The notes under the pieces were generated by a model. It was not told the DNA's origin. It searched no databases and was given only the letters and a program-made list of their open reading frames with translations. From an uncultured Cedecea sp. (lineage in GTDB: Bacteria > Pseudomonadota > Gammaproteobacteria > Enterobacterales > Enterobacteriaceae), in NCBI RefSeq assembly GCF_947498825.1, contig NZ_CANMLV010000008.1:99780-163779 (forward strand): a stretch of 64,000 nucleotides of DNA, read 5' to 3'. A program made the translations under genes and the position numbers. Position 1 is the stretch's first letter. Each line of letters opens with the position of its first letter. Below are positions 21,940 to 31,878 of this stretch, piece after piece.

Positions 21940-23223
21940 TTACGCTTTACCCATCATCAGGTTACGCAATGCTGCGTAATCTGCCGGTAAATGATGTGAC
22001 AGTAACGGCAGGTCGGCACGGGAAGCCAACTCTTCTGGCAGCGGCAGGGGTTGACCGAGGATCTCTTCCACACTTTCTTTAAATTTCGCCGGATGTGCGG
22101 TCCCCAGGAACAAACCGAATTCGCCTGTCTGTAACTGATCGCGCAATGCACGATAAGCGATCGCCGCATGTGGCTCAGAAATATAGCCTTTCGCTTGCAG
22201 CTCACGCATGGTTTCTTGCGTGGTTTCATCACTCACCGCTTCATAACCCAGCTCACTCAGAGGCCAGCCCTTACGACGGAACAACTCTTCAACACGCGGC
22301 CAGTTATTTGGCTGGCTGACATCCATCGCGTTAGACAGTGTTGCTACCGTGGCTTTTGGCTGCCATTGTCCTTCGGCGAGGAAACGTGGCACGGTATCAT
22401 TGGCATTGGTGGCAGCAATAAAGCGCTTCACCGGCAGGCCTAATGACTTAGCCAGCAGGCCTGCGGTTAAATCACCAAAGTTGCCGCTAGGTACTGAAAT
22501 CACCAGTTGGTCACGTACCTCTACAGGCAACTGAGCGACCGCTTCAAAATAGTAACTAATCTGTGCCAGTAACCGGCTGATATTGATAGAGTTAGCAGAG
22601 TTAAGGCCCAAGGCAACTTTTAACTCTTCGTCATCAAACGCCTGTTTAACCAGCGCCTGGCAGGCATCAAAGTCACCATCAATAGCCACAGTTTCAATGT
22701 TGCCACCCAAGGTGCAGAATAACTTCTCCTGCAACGGACTGATTTTTCCGTTTGGATACAAGATAACGACTTTTACGTTTGGTAACCCGTAGAAAGCATG
22801 AGCAACTGCAGCCCCGGTATCTCCTGAAGTCGCGGTTAAAATAGTAACCGGCTTATCGCTGATATGGGTCAGCATCTGTGCCATAAAACGACCACCGAAG
22901 TCTTTAAACGCCAGAGTCGGGCCATGGAACAGTTCCAGACAACCCACATCGGGTTCAACCATTTTCACCGGAGCCGGGAAAGCAAAAGCGGCAGCAACAC
23001 GTGCAGCCAGAGCTTCTTGTGGGATTTCTTCGCCGATAAAAGCACCGAGTATTTTGCTACTACGACTGACAAAGTCCATTTCCAGCATGGCATCTATCTC
23101 GGAGCGAGAAAACTCGGGTAGAGCCTCCGGGAAAAACAGGCCTTGTAATCTGCCAAGCCCTTGTGTGATAGCTTGTGCGAAAGTGACCTGCTCGGTGTTA
23201 TCTTTAAGGTTATACAGTTTCAT
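21940..23223 (-). CDS. thrC: Threonine synthase
   Basis: ThrC converts O-phosphohomoserine to threonine with pyridoxal phosphate. The PLP lysine is in GPTLAFKDFGGRFM near residue 107, and the phosphate-binding loop is TATSGDTGAAV. At 427 residues it is the gamma-proteobacterial length. It starts 3 nt after thrB and is the last gene of thrLABC. Confidence 0.98.
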   Translation of the reverse strand: MKLYNLKDNTEQVTFAQAITQGLGRLQGLFFPEALPEFSRSEIDAMLEMDFVSRSSKILGAFIGEEIPQEALAARVAAAFAFPAPVKMVEPDVGCLELFHGPTLAFKDFGGRFMAQMLTHISDKPVTILTATSGDTGAAVAHAFYGLPNVKVVILYPNGKISPLQEKLFCTLGGNIETVAIDGDFDACQALVKQAFDDEELKVALGLNSANSINISRLLAQISYYFEAVAQLPVEVRDQLVISVPSGNFGDLTAGLLAKSLGLPVKRFIAATNANDTVPRFLAEGQWQPKATVATLSNAMDVSQPNNWPRVEELFRRKGWPLSELGYEAVSDETTQETMRELQAKGYISEPHAAIAYRALRDQLQTGEFGLFLGTAHPAKFKESVEEILGQPLPLPEELASRADLPLLSHHLPADYAALRNLMMGKA

Positions 23224-23226
23224 TGA

Positions 23227-24156
23227 TTATCCCAAAACTCGTGCGCCGGCCGTATCCAAACGGCAAATATGTACAAAACCTTCCTGGTTCTGCAAATAGT
23301 GTTGGCCAAGCCAGTCAGCCGTACGTTGTGCAGTCTCGATATTATCGCACAACGCAAATAAGGTCGGGCCGGAACCCGAAATGCCACTTGCCAGAGCGCC
23401 GATATCGGCGACGGCCTGACGGGCGTTATCGAAGCCGGGTAATAGTTTTGCCCGGTAAGGCTCAGCAATCACGTCCTGCATCAATTTTGCCGCCAGCAGT
23501 GGCTGGCGGGTATAGCAGGCGTGAATAAAGCCAGCCAGATGACGACCATGGCTGATACAGTCCTGACGACGGTACTGGGCCGGCAAAATCGCCCGCGCTT
23601 CAGCGGTAGAAACTTTGATCCCAGGATAAGCCAGTACCCACAACCAGTCATCAAAGCACGGTACTGACTGACTGATGATGTCATTTTCTTCAATCATCAG
23701 CTGCATGCCGCCAAGAAAACAGGGTGCAACATTGTCATAATGAACGCTGCCAGAAATGCGTCCTTCCAGCTCCCCCATTAGCGCAAGTAAGCGAGTCTCG
23801 CTGACGGGTTTACCGCAGAATTCATTCATCGCCACCAAACCAGCAACCACCGAGCAAGCACTTGATCCTAAACCGGAACCAATCGGCATATTTTTCTCAA
23901 GCGTCATGGCTACGGGTATCTCTTTACCGATTTCCCGGCAGAAAATTTCCCAGCACTGATAGACAATATTTTGATCGGGATCAGTCGGTAAGTTGCGCGC
24001 GAATTTCCCTAAATTAGTCAGGCTAAATTGATCAGCCTCTTCGACTGTTACATAGTCACCGAGATGAGAGCCATCTATCGGCGATACTGCCGCTCCCAAA
24101 ACATCAAAACCAACACTCATATTGGCACTGGAAGCCGGGGCATAGACTTTAACCAT
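23227..24156 (-). CDS. thrB: Homoserine kinase
   Basis: ThrB phosphorylates homoserine. It is a GHMP kinase: the ATP loop is [17 protein letters not shown] near residues 90-106, and the C-terminal motif [14 protein letters not shown] is present. The length of 309 residues fits (310 in E. coli). Spacings of 1-3 nt to thrA and thrC indicate tight coupling. Confidence 0.98.
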   Translation of the reverse strand: MVKVYAPASSANMSVGFDVLGAAVSPIDGSHLGDYVTVEEADQFSLTNLGKFARNLPTDPDQNIVYQCWEIFCREIGKEIPVAMTLEKNMPIGSGLGSSACSVVAGLVAMNEFCGKPVSETRLLALMGELEGRISGSVHYDNVAPCFLGGMQLMIEENDIISQSVPCFDDWLWVLAYPGIKVSTAEARAILPAQYRRQDCISHGRHLAGFIHACYTRQPLLAAKLMQDVIAEPYRAKLLPGFDNARQAVADIGALASGISGSGPTLFALCDNIETAQRTADWLGQHYLQNQEGFVHICRLDTAGARVLG

Positions 24157-24157
24157 T

Positions 24158-26623
24158 TTAGACTCCTAACTTCCATGACAAGGTGCGTAATAAATCTGCA
24201 AATACGCCCGCAGCGGTCACATCATTCCCGGCACCATAACCACGCAGAACCAGAGGGATCGGTTGATAATACTGGCTGTAGAATGCTAACGCATTCTCAC
24301 CATTTTTTACTTTGAATAGCGGATCGTTACCATCAACGGCAGCAATTTTCACGGTACAGAGGCCGGTCTCTTCAATCAAACCGACGTAACGCAACACCTT
24401 ACCTTGCTCACGCGCTTCAGCGGCACGTAGGGTAAAAGTGTCATCCAGCTGGCTAAGACGCTCCATAAAACTCTTAACATCACCACTACTATCAAAATCA
24501 GCAGGCAGGACGGGTTCGATAACGATATCGGAGAGTTCCAGCTCACGACCGGTTTCACGTGCCAAAATAAGCAGTTTACGCGCAACATCCACGCCAGAGA
24601 GATCATCACGCGGATCCGGTTCAGTAAATCCTATTTCACGGGCCAAACGGGTTGCCTCGGATAAAGACATGCCTTCATCGAGCTTACCAAAAATGAAAGA
24701 GAGCGAGCCGGACAAGATACCAGAGAAGTGTTGCAGCTCATCTCCGGCATTCAATAAGTTCTGTAAGTTCTCGATAACCGGCAAACCGGCACCCACGTTA
24801 GTGTCATACAGGAACTTACGACGCGATTTAGCTGCCGCATTACGCATCTGATGGTAATAATTCATACCCGAGGTGTTGGCCTTTTTATTCGGCGTCACCA
24901 CGTGGAATCCTTCACTCAGGAAATCAGCATACTGATCGGCAACTGCCTGGCTGGAGGTACAGTCAACCACCACAGGGTTCAGCAAGTGGTACTCTTTCAC
25001 CAGACGCGTCAGGCGTCCCAGATTCAGTGGCTCTTCTTTAGCCTGCTCCAACTGTTGCTGCCAGTTATCCAGATTCAGACCATGAACGCTGGTGAGCAAC
25101 GCTTTTGAATTGGCAATACCACACACACGTAAATCAATATGTTTGCTCTTCAGACGCGCCTGCTGATGTTTAATTTGTTCTAACAGCGCGGTGCCTACGC
25201 CGCCCACGCCAATTAAGAAGACTTCAATCACTTGATCGGTGTTAAACAACATCTGGTGTACAACACGCACACCGGTGGTGGCATCATCGTTACTGACTAC
25301 CACGGAAATCGAACGTTCAGAAGATCCCTGGGCAATAGCAACAATATTAATGTTTGCGCGGGCCAGGGCGGAGAAGAACTTCGCCGAGATACCGCGTACA
25401 GTACGCATGCCATCACCGACGACAGAGATAATCGCTTGACGTTCCATCACCGCAACAGGCTCCAGTAACTCTTCTTTGAGCTCCAGATAAAACTCTTCTT
25501 CCATAGCGCGGCGGGCACGAACGCAGTCACTTTGATGCACACAAAAACAGATACTGTATTCAGATGAAGACTGAGTAATCAGTACCACGGAGATATTCGC
25601 CCGTGACATGGCAGCAAAGACACGTGCCGCCATTCCTGGCATCCCTTTCATTCCAGGACCTGAGACGTTAAACATCGCCATATTATTGAGGTTGGTGATC
25701 CCTTTTACTGGCAAAGAGTCATCTTTGCTATCAGCGCCGATCAGCGTACCGGGGGCCTGCGGATTACCGGTGTTTTTGATTAAGCAAGGGATTTGGAACT
25801 GAGCGATGGGGGAGATAGTACGAGGGTGGAGAACTTTAGCGCCGAAGTAAGAAAGCTCCATTGCTTCTTGGTACGACATCGACTTCAGTAACCTGGCATC
25901 TGGCACTTGGCGTGGATCGCAGGTATAAACACCGTCAACATCAGTCCAGATCTCACAACAGTCTGCACGTAAACAAGCAGCCAGCACGGCGGCGGAGTAG
26001 TCAGACCCGTTACGGCCCAGTACCACCAGCTCACCTTTTTCATTTCCGGCAGTAAAGCCGGCCATCAAGACCATATGGTCATCAGGGATACGGCTGGCGG
26101 CAATGCGACGGGTGGACTCAGCAATATCGACTGTGGATTCAAGGTAGTGACCAACCGCAAGCAACTTCTCAACGGGATCAATAACGGTGACGCCATAACC
26201 GCGAGCACGCAGCACTGCGGCCATAATAGCAATAGAGAGTTTTTCGCCACGGCAGATAATAGCAGCATTGATACTATCTGGGCACTGACCTAACAGCTTG
26301 ATCCCGTTTAATACATGCTTCAGTTGAGCAAATTCCACATCGACCAGCGCAGTTAACTCATCGACTGGAAAGCCCGGTTGCGCTTCGCCCAACCCTTTTA
26401 TCAGGTCAGCGAAAATTTGCTCTGCCTCATTGATATTCGACGTGGCATCCTGACCACTGATGGTCTTTTCGATCATTGCCACCAGGTGGTTGGTAATTTT
26501 TGCCGGAGCAGACAGCACGGTCGCCACCTGCCCCTGTTTGGCATTACTTTCCAGGATATCGGCAACGCGGAGGAAACGATCCGCATTTGCCACTGAAGTA
26601 CCGCCGAATTTCAACACTCGCAT
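24158..26623 (-). CDS. thrA: Bifunctional aspartokinase I/homoserine dehydrogenase I
   Basis: ThrA catalyses the first and third steps of threonine synthesis from aspartate. The aspartokinase domain starts [19 protein letters not shown]. Tandem ACT regulatory domains follow (for example [20 protein letters not shown]), and the C-terminal half is homoserine dehydrogenase ([32 protein letters not shown]). The ATG at 26621-26623 gives 821 residues, close to the 820 of E. coli; an earlier in-frame ATG would overlap the attenuator region. Expression is controlled by the thrL leader. Confidence 0.98.
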   Translation of the reverse strand: MRVLKFGGTSVANADRFLRVADILESNAKQGQVATVLSAPAKITNHLVAMIEKTISGQDATSNINEAEQIFADLIKGLGEAQPGFPVDELTALVDVEFAQLKHVLNGIKLLGQCPDSINAAIICRGEKLSIAIMAAVLRARGYGVTVIDPVEKLLAVGHYLESTVDIAESTRRIAASRIPDDHMVLMAGFTAGNEKGELVVLGRNGSDYSAAVLAACLRADCCEIWTDVDGVYTCDPRQVPDARLLKSMSYQEAMELSYFGAKVLHPRTISPIAQFQIPCLIKNTGNPQAPGTLIGADSKDDSLPVKGITNLNNMAMFNVSGPGMKGMPGMAARVFAAMSRANISVVLITQSSSEYSICFCVHQSDCVRARRAMEEEFYLELKEELLEPVAVMERQAIISVVGDGMRTVRGISAKFFSALARANINIVAIAQGSSERSISVVVSNDDATTGVRVVHQMLFNTDQVIEVFLIGVGGVGTALLEQIKHQQARLKSKHIDLRVCGIANSKALLTSVHGLNLDNWQQQLEQAKEEPLNLGRLTRLVKEYHLLNPVVVDCTSSQAVADQYADFLSEGFHVVTPNKKANTSGMNYYHQMRNAAAKSRRKFLYDTNVGAGLPVIENLQNLLNAGDELQHFSGILSGSLSFIFGKLDEGMSLSEATRLAREIGFTEPDPRDDLSGVDVARKLLILARETGRELELSDIVIEPVLPADFDSSGDVKSFMERLSQLDDTFTLRAAEAREQGKVLRYVGLIEETGLCTVKIAAVDGNDPLFKVKNGENALAFYSQYYQPIPLVLRGYGAGNDVTAAGVFADLLRTLSWKLGV

Positions 26624-26649
26624 GCTTATTACCCCTTGATTTTTAATCG

Positions 26650-26690
26650 AAAAAAAAGCCCGCATCCTTTGGGTGCGGGCTTTTTTTATT
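26650..26690 (-). terminator. thr operon attenuator
   Basis: AAAGCCCGCA and TGCGGGCTTT pair around a short loop (26656-26682), and on the minus strand a T8 run follows. It lies between thrL and thrA and is the Rho-independent terminator that stops transcription when charged Thr- and Ile-tRNA are plentiful. Confidence 0.93.
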
Positions 26691-26704
26691 TATTCTTGTA
26701 CGCG

Positions 26705-26773
26705 TCAGCCCGCACCGTTACCTGTGGTAATAGTGATGGTAATAATCGTTGTGATCAGGCCTTGACGGTTCAT
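26705..26773 (-). CDS. thrL: thr operon leader peptide ThrL
   Basis: This 22-residue peptide (short for gene finders) begins MNRQGLITTI and ends TTGNGAG, the same ending as E. coli ThrL. Eleven of its residues are Thr (6) or Ile (5), in one run. Ribosome stalling at these codons when either charged tRNA is scarce would prevent the downstream terminator from forming, so the peptide is the sensor of thr attenuation. The N-terminal residues differ from those of E. coli. Confidence 0.95.
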   Translation of the reverse strand: MNRQGLITTIITITITTGNGAG

Positions 26774-26817
26774 AGTTACAGTACGCTCTTAAAAATTTTT
26801 ATGTCTATTACCCTTAC

Positions 26818-26846
26818 TGGTTAAAGTAATCCTGCCATTAAGTCAA
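26818..26846 (-). promoter_or_regulatory. thr operon promoter
   Basis: TTGACT (26841-26846) and TAACCA (26818-26823) are separated by 17 bp on the minus strand. Both hexamers and the surrounding bases resemble the E. coli thr promoter. Confidence 0.7.
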
Positions 26847-26978
26847 TTTTTTTTAGATTTTTGCGAATATTTAATTTTCGCAGCTTCTACTGACGAAACG
26901 ACAAAAGAGCAGATAACGCTCTGAAAACCATTTGGGTGCTTCTACTTCTTATATCATAAAGATGATAAAAATGGCGTT

Positions 26979-27665
26979 TTATTCTGCAATTTTTTTTTCG
27001 ATATCATGCAGCAAACGATGCAACATTGCCGTATCTCGCTGTTCAAATAAACCCAGACGCTGCTGTAGCCAGTCGATCATTTTTTGGTCATCTGTGACAT
27101 TGAGTTGGGTGAGTAATGATGACACACGCTGACGCAGGGCGTTTAACTGTGAACCATCGGCTGCGGGAAGTACGGGGGCCGTTGGTATCATCAAGTCAGA
27201 TAACTGATAACAGTAAACCATGACCGCCTGACCCAAATTTAACGACGGGTAGTCCGCTTTCATGGGTATACCGGTCAGTACATCTGCCAAGGCTAGCTCA
27301 TCATTCGTTAACCCGGAGTCCTCTCTGCCAAAAATCAGCGCACTGTGCCCCACCCATTGCTGCTTTTCTTTCAGCAGGGGTAACAGCTGCTCCGGGGTCG
27401 CATAATAATGAAATTTGGCCCGGCTACGCGCCGTCGTCGCAACGGTAAAATTAATTCCCTCTAATGCTTCTTCAAGGGTGTCAAAATGACGAATATTATC
27501 GAGAATATCCCCGGCACCATGAGCCACCCAACGAGCGGGAGGTTCTAAATAGGCCTGGCTTGCAACAATTCTCAAGTCAGTAAAACCCATGGTTTTCATG
27601 GCGCGGGCAGCCGCCCCTATATTTTCTGCTCTGGCCGGTGAAACCAGAATAATAGACAACTGCAT
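26979..27665 (-). CDS. yjtD: SPOUT-class tRNA/rRNA methyltransferase YjtD (LasT-like)
   Basis: This protein of 228 residues belongs to the TrmJ/LasT group of SPOUT methyltransferases. The knotted SAM site is formed by ALIFGREDSGLTNDEL and the C-terminal ADYPSLNLGQAVMVYCYQL. Related TrmJ methylates the 2'-OH at tRNA position 32; the substrate of YjtD itself is less clear. I use the ATG at 27663-27665 because AAAGAGAG precedes it; an upstream in-frame ATG adds nine non-conserved residues. The place between thrL and arcA matches E. coli. Confidence 0.9.
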   Translation of the reverse strand: MQLSIILVSPARAENIGAAARAMKTMGFTDLRIVASQAYLEPPARWVAHGAGDILDNIRHFDTLEEALEGINFTVATTARSRAKFHYYATPEQLLPLLKEKQQWVGHSALIFGREDSGLTNDELALADVLTGIPMKADYPSLNLGQAVMVYCYQLSDLMIPTAPVLPAADGSQLNALRQRVSSLLTQLNVTDDQKMIDWLQQRLGLFEQRDTAMLHRLLHDIEKKIAE

Positions 27666-27876
27666 GTAAACTCTCTTTACTGCCTGTGACACAGGCTAAT
27701 CAACAAAACCAATCGTTGCAGGGTAACAGGATCTAACACAAAAATATCCAAGTCTGAATGCAAGGTTTGCCTGATACACTTTTCTTTTCTACCATTAGTA
27801 TTGTTAATTAGTTGTAATCGTTATCAGTATCACATAACAATCTCTTCATAAAAGGACTGGCGTGTTACAATTGAAT

Positions 27877-27890
27877 TTGATATATGTCAA
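27877..27890 (+). promoter_or_regulatory. FNR-type site in the arcA upstream region
   Basis: TTGATATATGTCAA matches the FNR half-sites TTGAT-N4-ATCAA at nine of ten positions. A TATAAA (27904-27909) follows, and arcA begins about 255 nt downstream. E. coli arcA is also activated by FNR through a long untranslated leader. The 480-bp gap between yjtD and arcA (27666-28145) otherwise shows only AT-rich leader sequence. Confidence 0.5.
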
Positions 27891-28145
27891 CGATACGTAG
27901 CATTATAAAGAACCTGAAGCCGGATTTCTTGTTATGTCGCTGTTAAAATGGTTAGCATAAGCATATAACCTACTGGGTAGACAGGAATGGAGGCCAGCTA
28001 CATCGCCAATATTGATGAGCAATGCATCAAAAAACAATTATCTACTTTAGTCATGTTAATTCTGGCGCATTAATTCAACACAGTTGCCAGATAGAGACTA
28101 TAGTACTTCCTGTTTCGATTTAGTCAGATATTTTAGGTAGCAAAC

Positions 28146-28862
28146 ATGCAGACTCCGCACATCCTTATCGTCGAAGACGAATTAGTAACACGTAATACCT
28201 TAAAGAATATTTTTGAAGCGGAAGGATATGATGTTTCTGAGGCGACAGACGGCGCCGAGATGCATCAGATTTTAGCAGATAATGACATCAACTTGGTCAT
28301 TATGGATATCAACCTTCCTGGCAAAAACGGTTTATTGCTTGCTCGCGAGCTCCGCGAACAGGCTAATGTTGCATTAATGTTTCTCACCGGGCGTGATAAC
28401 GAAGTTGATAAAATTCTGGGTCTGGAAATTGGTGCTGATGACTACATTACTAAGCCATTCAACCCGCGTGAACTGACAATTCGTGCACGTAATCTGTTAT
28501 CGCGCACTATGAATCTGCCGGTTATCAGTGAAGAGCGCCGTAGCGTAGAAAGCTACAGATTTAATGGCTGGGAACTGGATATTAATAGCCGTTCTCTTGT
28601 AAGCCCACAGGGCGATAACTACAAACTGCCGCGTAGTGAATTCCGCGCCATGCTGCATTTTTGTGAGAACCCAGGTAAAATTCAGTCACGTGCTGAGTTA
28701 CTGAAAAAAATGACAGGGCGCGAACTTAAGCCACACGATCGTACTGTTGACGTGACTATCCGTCGTATTCGTAAACATTTCGAATCAACACCAGATACAC
28801 CAGAAATTATTGCTACTATTCACGGTGAAGGTTATCGCTTCTGCGGTGATTTGCAGGATTAG
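28146..28862 (+). CDS. arcA: Response regulator ArcA
   Basis: ArcA is the OmpR-family response regulator of aerobic/anaerobic gene control, phosphorylated by ArcB. The receiver domain (1-125) has the acidic pocket VEDE, the phosphorylated Asp in [12 protein letters not shown] near residue 54 and the KPFNPREL lysine. The winged-helix output domain ends [12 protein letters not shown]. The 238 residues are the same as in E. coli. A terminator follows, shared with convergent creA. Confidence 0.98.
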   Translation: MQTPHILIVEDELVTRNTLKNIFEAEGYDVSEATDGAEMHQILADNDINLVIMDINLPGKNGLLLARELREQANVALMFLTGRDNEVDKILGLEIGADDYITKPFNPRELTIRARNLLSRTMNLPVISEERRSVESYRFNGWELDINSRSLVSPQGDNYKLPRSEFRAMLHFCENPGKIQSRAELLKKMTGRELKPHDRTVDVTIRRIRKHFESTPDTPEIIATIHGEGYRFCGDLQD

Positions 28863-28875
28863 CTTTCCGGATGAG

Positions 28876-28909
28876 AAAGGGAAAAAACAACGTTTTTTCC
28901 CTTTTTATT
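28876..28909 (+). terminator. arcA terminator
   Basis: AAAGGGAAAAAA and TTTTTTCCCTTT form a 12-bp stem around CAACG, and T-rich sequence follows. It lies 13 nt after the arcA stop and can work in both directions between convergent arcA and creA. Confidence 0.88.
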
Positions 28910-28928
28910 TATCATTCACTTCTTACAG

Positions 28929-29402
28929 TTAATTATTCCACGGCATGATTGGCACTGCGCTCAGCGCATTCTTCGGCGAACCATCAATGATTTTATCGGA
29001 ATAACTCAGGTAAATAAGCGTGTTACGTTTAGCGTCGTAAAACCGCACCACTTGTAGTTTTTTAAAGATAAACGAAGTACGCTGCCGAAATACCACGTCG
29101 CCATCCGATTTACCCTTCTTAATTTTATCTGTTAGATCAATATGCCCTACCTGCTGGCAAGAAATAGCAGCATCTGAGGTATCTTCAGCCAGACCGAGTC
29201 CACCTTTGATCCCACCCGTTTTAGCCCGACTGATATAGCAAGTCACATTTTTGATATCAGGATCATCAAAGGCATCAATGACAATTTTATGATCGGGGCC
29301 TAATAACTTAAATGCCGTGTCCACTGAGCCAACCTGTTCGGCAAAAGCGAATGAACTGCACATCATCAAACCACCAAAAATAGCTAACACTTTAAAATTC
29401 AT
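28929..29402 (-). CDS. creA: CreA family exported protein
   Basis: This 157-residue protein has a cleavable signal peptide ([14 protein letters not shown]... ending SFAFAEQ) and the CreA family body, including [19 protein letters not shown] and [16 protein letters not shown]. Its exact function is unknown. In E. coli it heads creABCD, but no creB, creC or creD is present here and the next gene is rob. I use the ATG at 29400-29402, where the signal peptide begins. Confidence 0.92.
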   Translation of the reverse strand: MNFKVLAIFGGLMMCSSFAFAEQVGSVDTAFKLLGPDHKIVIDAFDDPDIKNVTCYISRAKTGGIKGGLGLAEDTSDAAISCQQVGHIDLTDKIKKGKSDGDVVFRQRTSFIFKKLQVVRFYDAKRNTLIYLSYSDKIIDGSPKNALSAVPIMPWNN

Positions 29403-29607
29403 AGTCTTACCATAGTTTATTATTGTGCGATATGCGTTAGATATAGTAAAAAAATCTTTAATTAACAATAGTCCTTATCAGATTTTTATTGACCTAAAAT
29501 AATAAGCACATCTTGTTAAACAAAAGTTGCCCCGAAAAAAGCAGAAAAAATGCTATCATCCAGCTCCCTTTAGTCGGGTCACTGTCAGGTAAGGATAAGA
29601 GGTTTTT

Positions 29608-30477
29608 ATGGATCAAACAGGGATCATTCGTGATCTGCTCTCCTGGCTGGAAAGCCATCTGGATCAACCACTCTCGATTGATAATGTGGCAACCAGAGCC
29701 GGATACTCTAAATGGCATCTGCAGAGGATGTTTAAAGAGGTAACAGGCCAGGCGATTGGTGCTTATATTCGTGGTCGCCGTCTTTCCAAATCAGCCGTTG
29801 CTTTACGTCTAACGGCACGTCCTATTCTTGACATTGCCCTACAGTATCGCTTTGACTCACAGCAGACATTCACGCGAGCTTTTAAACGCCAGTTTGCTCA
29901 GACTCCTGCTTTCTATCGCCGTTCTGCTGACTGGAGTGCTTTTGGTATCTGTCCACCGCTACGTCTCGGTGAATTCACAGCTCCACAGGCTCAGTTTATC
30001 ACTTTACCTGAACTCCATTTAACCGGTACGACTCGTAGTTACAACTGTACTCTTGAAGAAATCTCTAACTCCCGCCATGAGATGCGCCTTCAGTTCTGGA
30101 CTAAGTTTCTGAGTCATTCGACCAAAATACCCAGAGCTCTCTATGGTCTGCATGAAACACGACCAAGCAGTGAAAAAGATGATGAACAGGAAATTTTTTA
30201 TACCACGGCACTGAAAACCGAGAGTGTCACAACAGAGCTGCCTGACGCATATTCCGTTATCCTGGAAGGTGGGGACTATGTTCAGTTTGAATATCAAGGC
30301 CACTTCAGCGGGCTTCAAGATTTTATCCTGACACTCTATGGGACCTGTATGCCCATGCTTAACCTGACTCGCCGCCAAGGTCAGGATATCGAATGCTTCC
30401 TTCCGGATAAAGATGAGAGGGACGAGATACCACCAACGGAGATCCGCTGCCAGTACCTGATCCCTATACGCCGTTAG
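29608..30477 (+). CDS. rob: AraC-family regulator Rob
   Basis: Rob activates the mar/sox/rob regulon of solvent, drug and superoxide resistance genes. The N-terminal 110 residues hold two helix-turn-helix motifs (SIDNVATRAGYSKWHLQRMF and LDIALQYRFDSQQTFTRAF). The C-terminal half is the GyrI-like ligand domain found in Rob and absent from MarA and SoxS. The 289 residues match Rob. Its 3' end overlaps convergent gpmB by 4 nt. Confidence 0.97.
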   Translation: MDQTGIIRDLLSWLESHLDQPLSIDNVATRAGYSKWHLQRMFKEVTGQAIGAYIRGRRLSKSAVALRLTARPILDIALQYRFDSQQTFTRAFKRQFAQTPAFYRRSADWSAFGICPPLRLGEFTAPQAQFITLPELHLTGTTRSYNCTLEEISNSRHEMRLQFWTKFLSHSTKIPRALYGLHETRPSSEKDDEQEIFYTTALKTESVTTELPDAYSVILEGGDYVQFEYQGHFSGLQDFILTLYGTCMPMLNLTRRQGQDIECFLPDKDERDEIPPTEIRCQYLIPIRR

Positions 30478-31121
30478 CGCTGAAGTTCATCCAGAGCAGG
30501 GGCATCCAGATGTGCAGTGTCGCCTGCGGTTTCAACGACCCAACCGGGCGCCAGCCATGAACTTTCCTGGTAATCTAAGCGGGAAATAGAACAGTTACGC
30601 AGACGTAGACGCCGTTCAGCCCATGCCGGCAGCCCAAGAATAGTGCTGATAAGACAGCCCAGCGCCATTCCATGACCAACCAGTAACGGACGGCTTCCGA
30701 CCGGGAGCTCAAGGCAAGCATCCAGCGCACCGCGCATACGATTACCCAGCTCCAGCATACTCTCGCCTTCCGGAATTCGTCCGTCAGCAGAGCCATCAAC
30801 CAGACTACGCCGCCAGCTCTCTTCTTCTGGAGTCAACGAGTCCAACAGGCGGCGTTCGAGCACCCCCATATCCAGCTCACGTAAACGAGGATCAAGAGCA
30901 ACAGGCAGACCACAAGCTGCTGCAATAATTTCAGCCGTTTGCTGAGTTCTTCCTAAGTCACTGGAGATAATATGGGTAATATTAAGCTCTTTAGCTCGTC
31001 TGGCGACGAGCTGAGCCTGGTGCTCTCCATGCTCTGTCAATGCACTGTTTGACTGGCCTTGAAGACGACGCTCTGCATTCCAGAGCGTTTCACCGTGACG
31101 AACAAGGTATACCTGTGCCAT
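30474..31121 (-). CDS. gpmB: Histidine phosphatase GpmB (YtjC)
   Basis: This is a histidine-phosphatase superfamily protein. The catalytic motif [19 protein letters not shown] is near the N-terminus, and the second histidine is in [14 protein letters not shown]. It is named as a phosphoglycerate mutase, although related proteins often have other phosphatase activity. The 215 residues equal E. coli YtjC. It is divergent from yjjX. Confidence 0.95.
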   Translation of the reverse strand: MAQVYLVRHGETLWNAERRLQGQSNSALTEHGEHQAQLVARRAKELNITHIISSDLGRTQQTAEIIAAACGLPVALDPRLRELDMGVLERRLLDSLTPEEESWRRSLVDGSADGRIPEGESMLELGNRMRGALDACLELPVGSRPLLVGHGMALGCLISTILGLPAWAERRLRLRNCSISRLDYQESSWLAPGWVVETAGDTAHLDAPALDELQR

Positions 31122-31172
31122 GCGTTTTATCCGTTATACTACTGTGTAAAATATGTAAGGTTCCTATCTATT

Positions 31173-31709
31173 ATGTACTATGTAGCCTGTGCGACAACCA
31201 ATCCTGCCAAAATTCAGTCAGTTTTGCTGGCTTTCACTCATATTTATGGTGATGATTCTTGCCACGTAGAGTCTGTTGTGGTCGACAGTGATGTCCCGGA
31301 ACAGCCTTTTGGCAGCCCGCAAACAAAAACGGGTGCACAAAATCGTGTTAATAATGCACGTAAATTAAAACCTGACGCTGATTTCTGGGTTGCTATTGAA
31401 GCCGGAATCGATGAAGGCAGTACCTTTAGCTGGGTGATTATCGAAAATGCTCACCAACACGGCGAGGCACGCTCAGCCACACTACCTCTCCCTGAAGTCA
31501 TTCTGCAAAATGTCAATTCAGAGAATACTCTCGGGATGGTGATGTCTCAGTACAGTGGTATCGACAAAATTGGTCGTAAAGAAGGTGCTATCGGGATATT
31601 TACCGCAGGCCATCTCACACGCAGCAGTGTTTATTATCAGGCGGTAATGCTGGCGCTCAGCCCATTCCACAATGAGATTTACACTCAAAATAATTCGAGT
31701 TGCTTGTAG
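31173..31709 (+). CDS. yjjX: Inosine/xanthosine triphosphatase YjjX with a repeat-encoded C-terminus
   Basis: YjjX hydrolyses the non-canonical nucleotides ITP and XTP. The protein (178 residues) carries the family sequence CATTNPAKI near the N-terminus, WVAIEAGID near the middle, and [20 protein letters not shown]. After [11 protein letters not shown] the reading frame enters the 127-bp repeat at 31680, which supplies the last residues TQNNSSCL and the stop codon. E. coli YjjX ends only a few residues further, so the fold is probably complete. A separate, divergent 3' end of yjjX lies at 33311-33391 beside trpR, which is where the gene should end. Confidence 0.92.
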   Translation: MYYVACATTNPAKIQSVLLAFTHIYGDDSCHVESVVVDSDVPEQPFGSPQTKTGAQNRVNNARKLKPDADFWVAIEAGIDEGSTFSWVIIENAHQHGEARSATLPLPEVILQNVNSENTLGMVMSQYSGIDKIGRKEGAIGIFTAGHLTRSSVYYQAVMLALSPFHNEIYTQNNSSCL

Positions 31710-31806
31710 GCTCCCAGTTCAGCCCGTCGATGATCACAGATAAACTCTGTGATTCGGCGGGCTGGACGCAGGTAACACCCGGGCAACTTGAAGTATGACG
31801 GGCATA
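31680..31806 (-). repeat. 127-bp palindromic repeat, copy 2
   Basis: This copy is 127 bp long like the others. The ends and outer arms (TTCGAGTTGC, GCAACTTGAA) match the family. The inner stem differs: GTTCAGCCCGTCGA pairs with TCGGCGGGCTGGAC, with two positions that pair as G-U in the plus-strand RNA. It provides the last codons of yjjX. Confidence 0.88.
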
Positions 31807-31878
31807 TTACCGTTAACAGACTCAAAGGTATTGATATCCAGACAGGCAATGAACGCCTGTTTGAGCGCCAGTAATACA

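Noticed and set aside
27987..28073. 28-codon open frame in the arcA leader
   Set aside because: It starts with ATG but AGGA is directly against the start, the peptide has no regulatory codon run, and I see no conservation that would separate it from chance.
31807..31873. Short plus-strand frame (TVNRLKGIDIQTGNERLFER) after the repeat
   Set aside because: It ends in a stop and looks somewhat protein-like, but it is only about 22 codons, has no start and matches nothing I know. It may be a gene remnant, but this is too weak to list.
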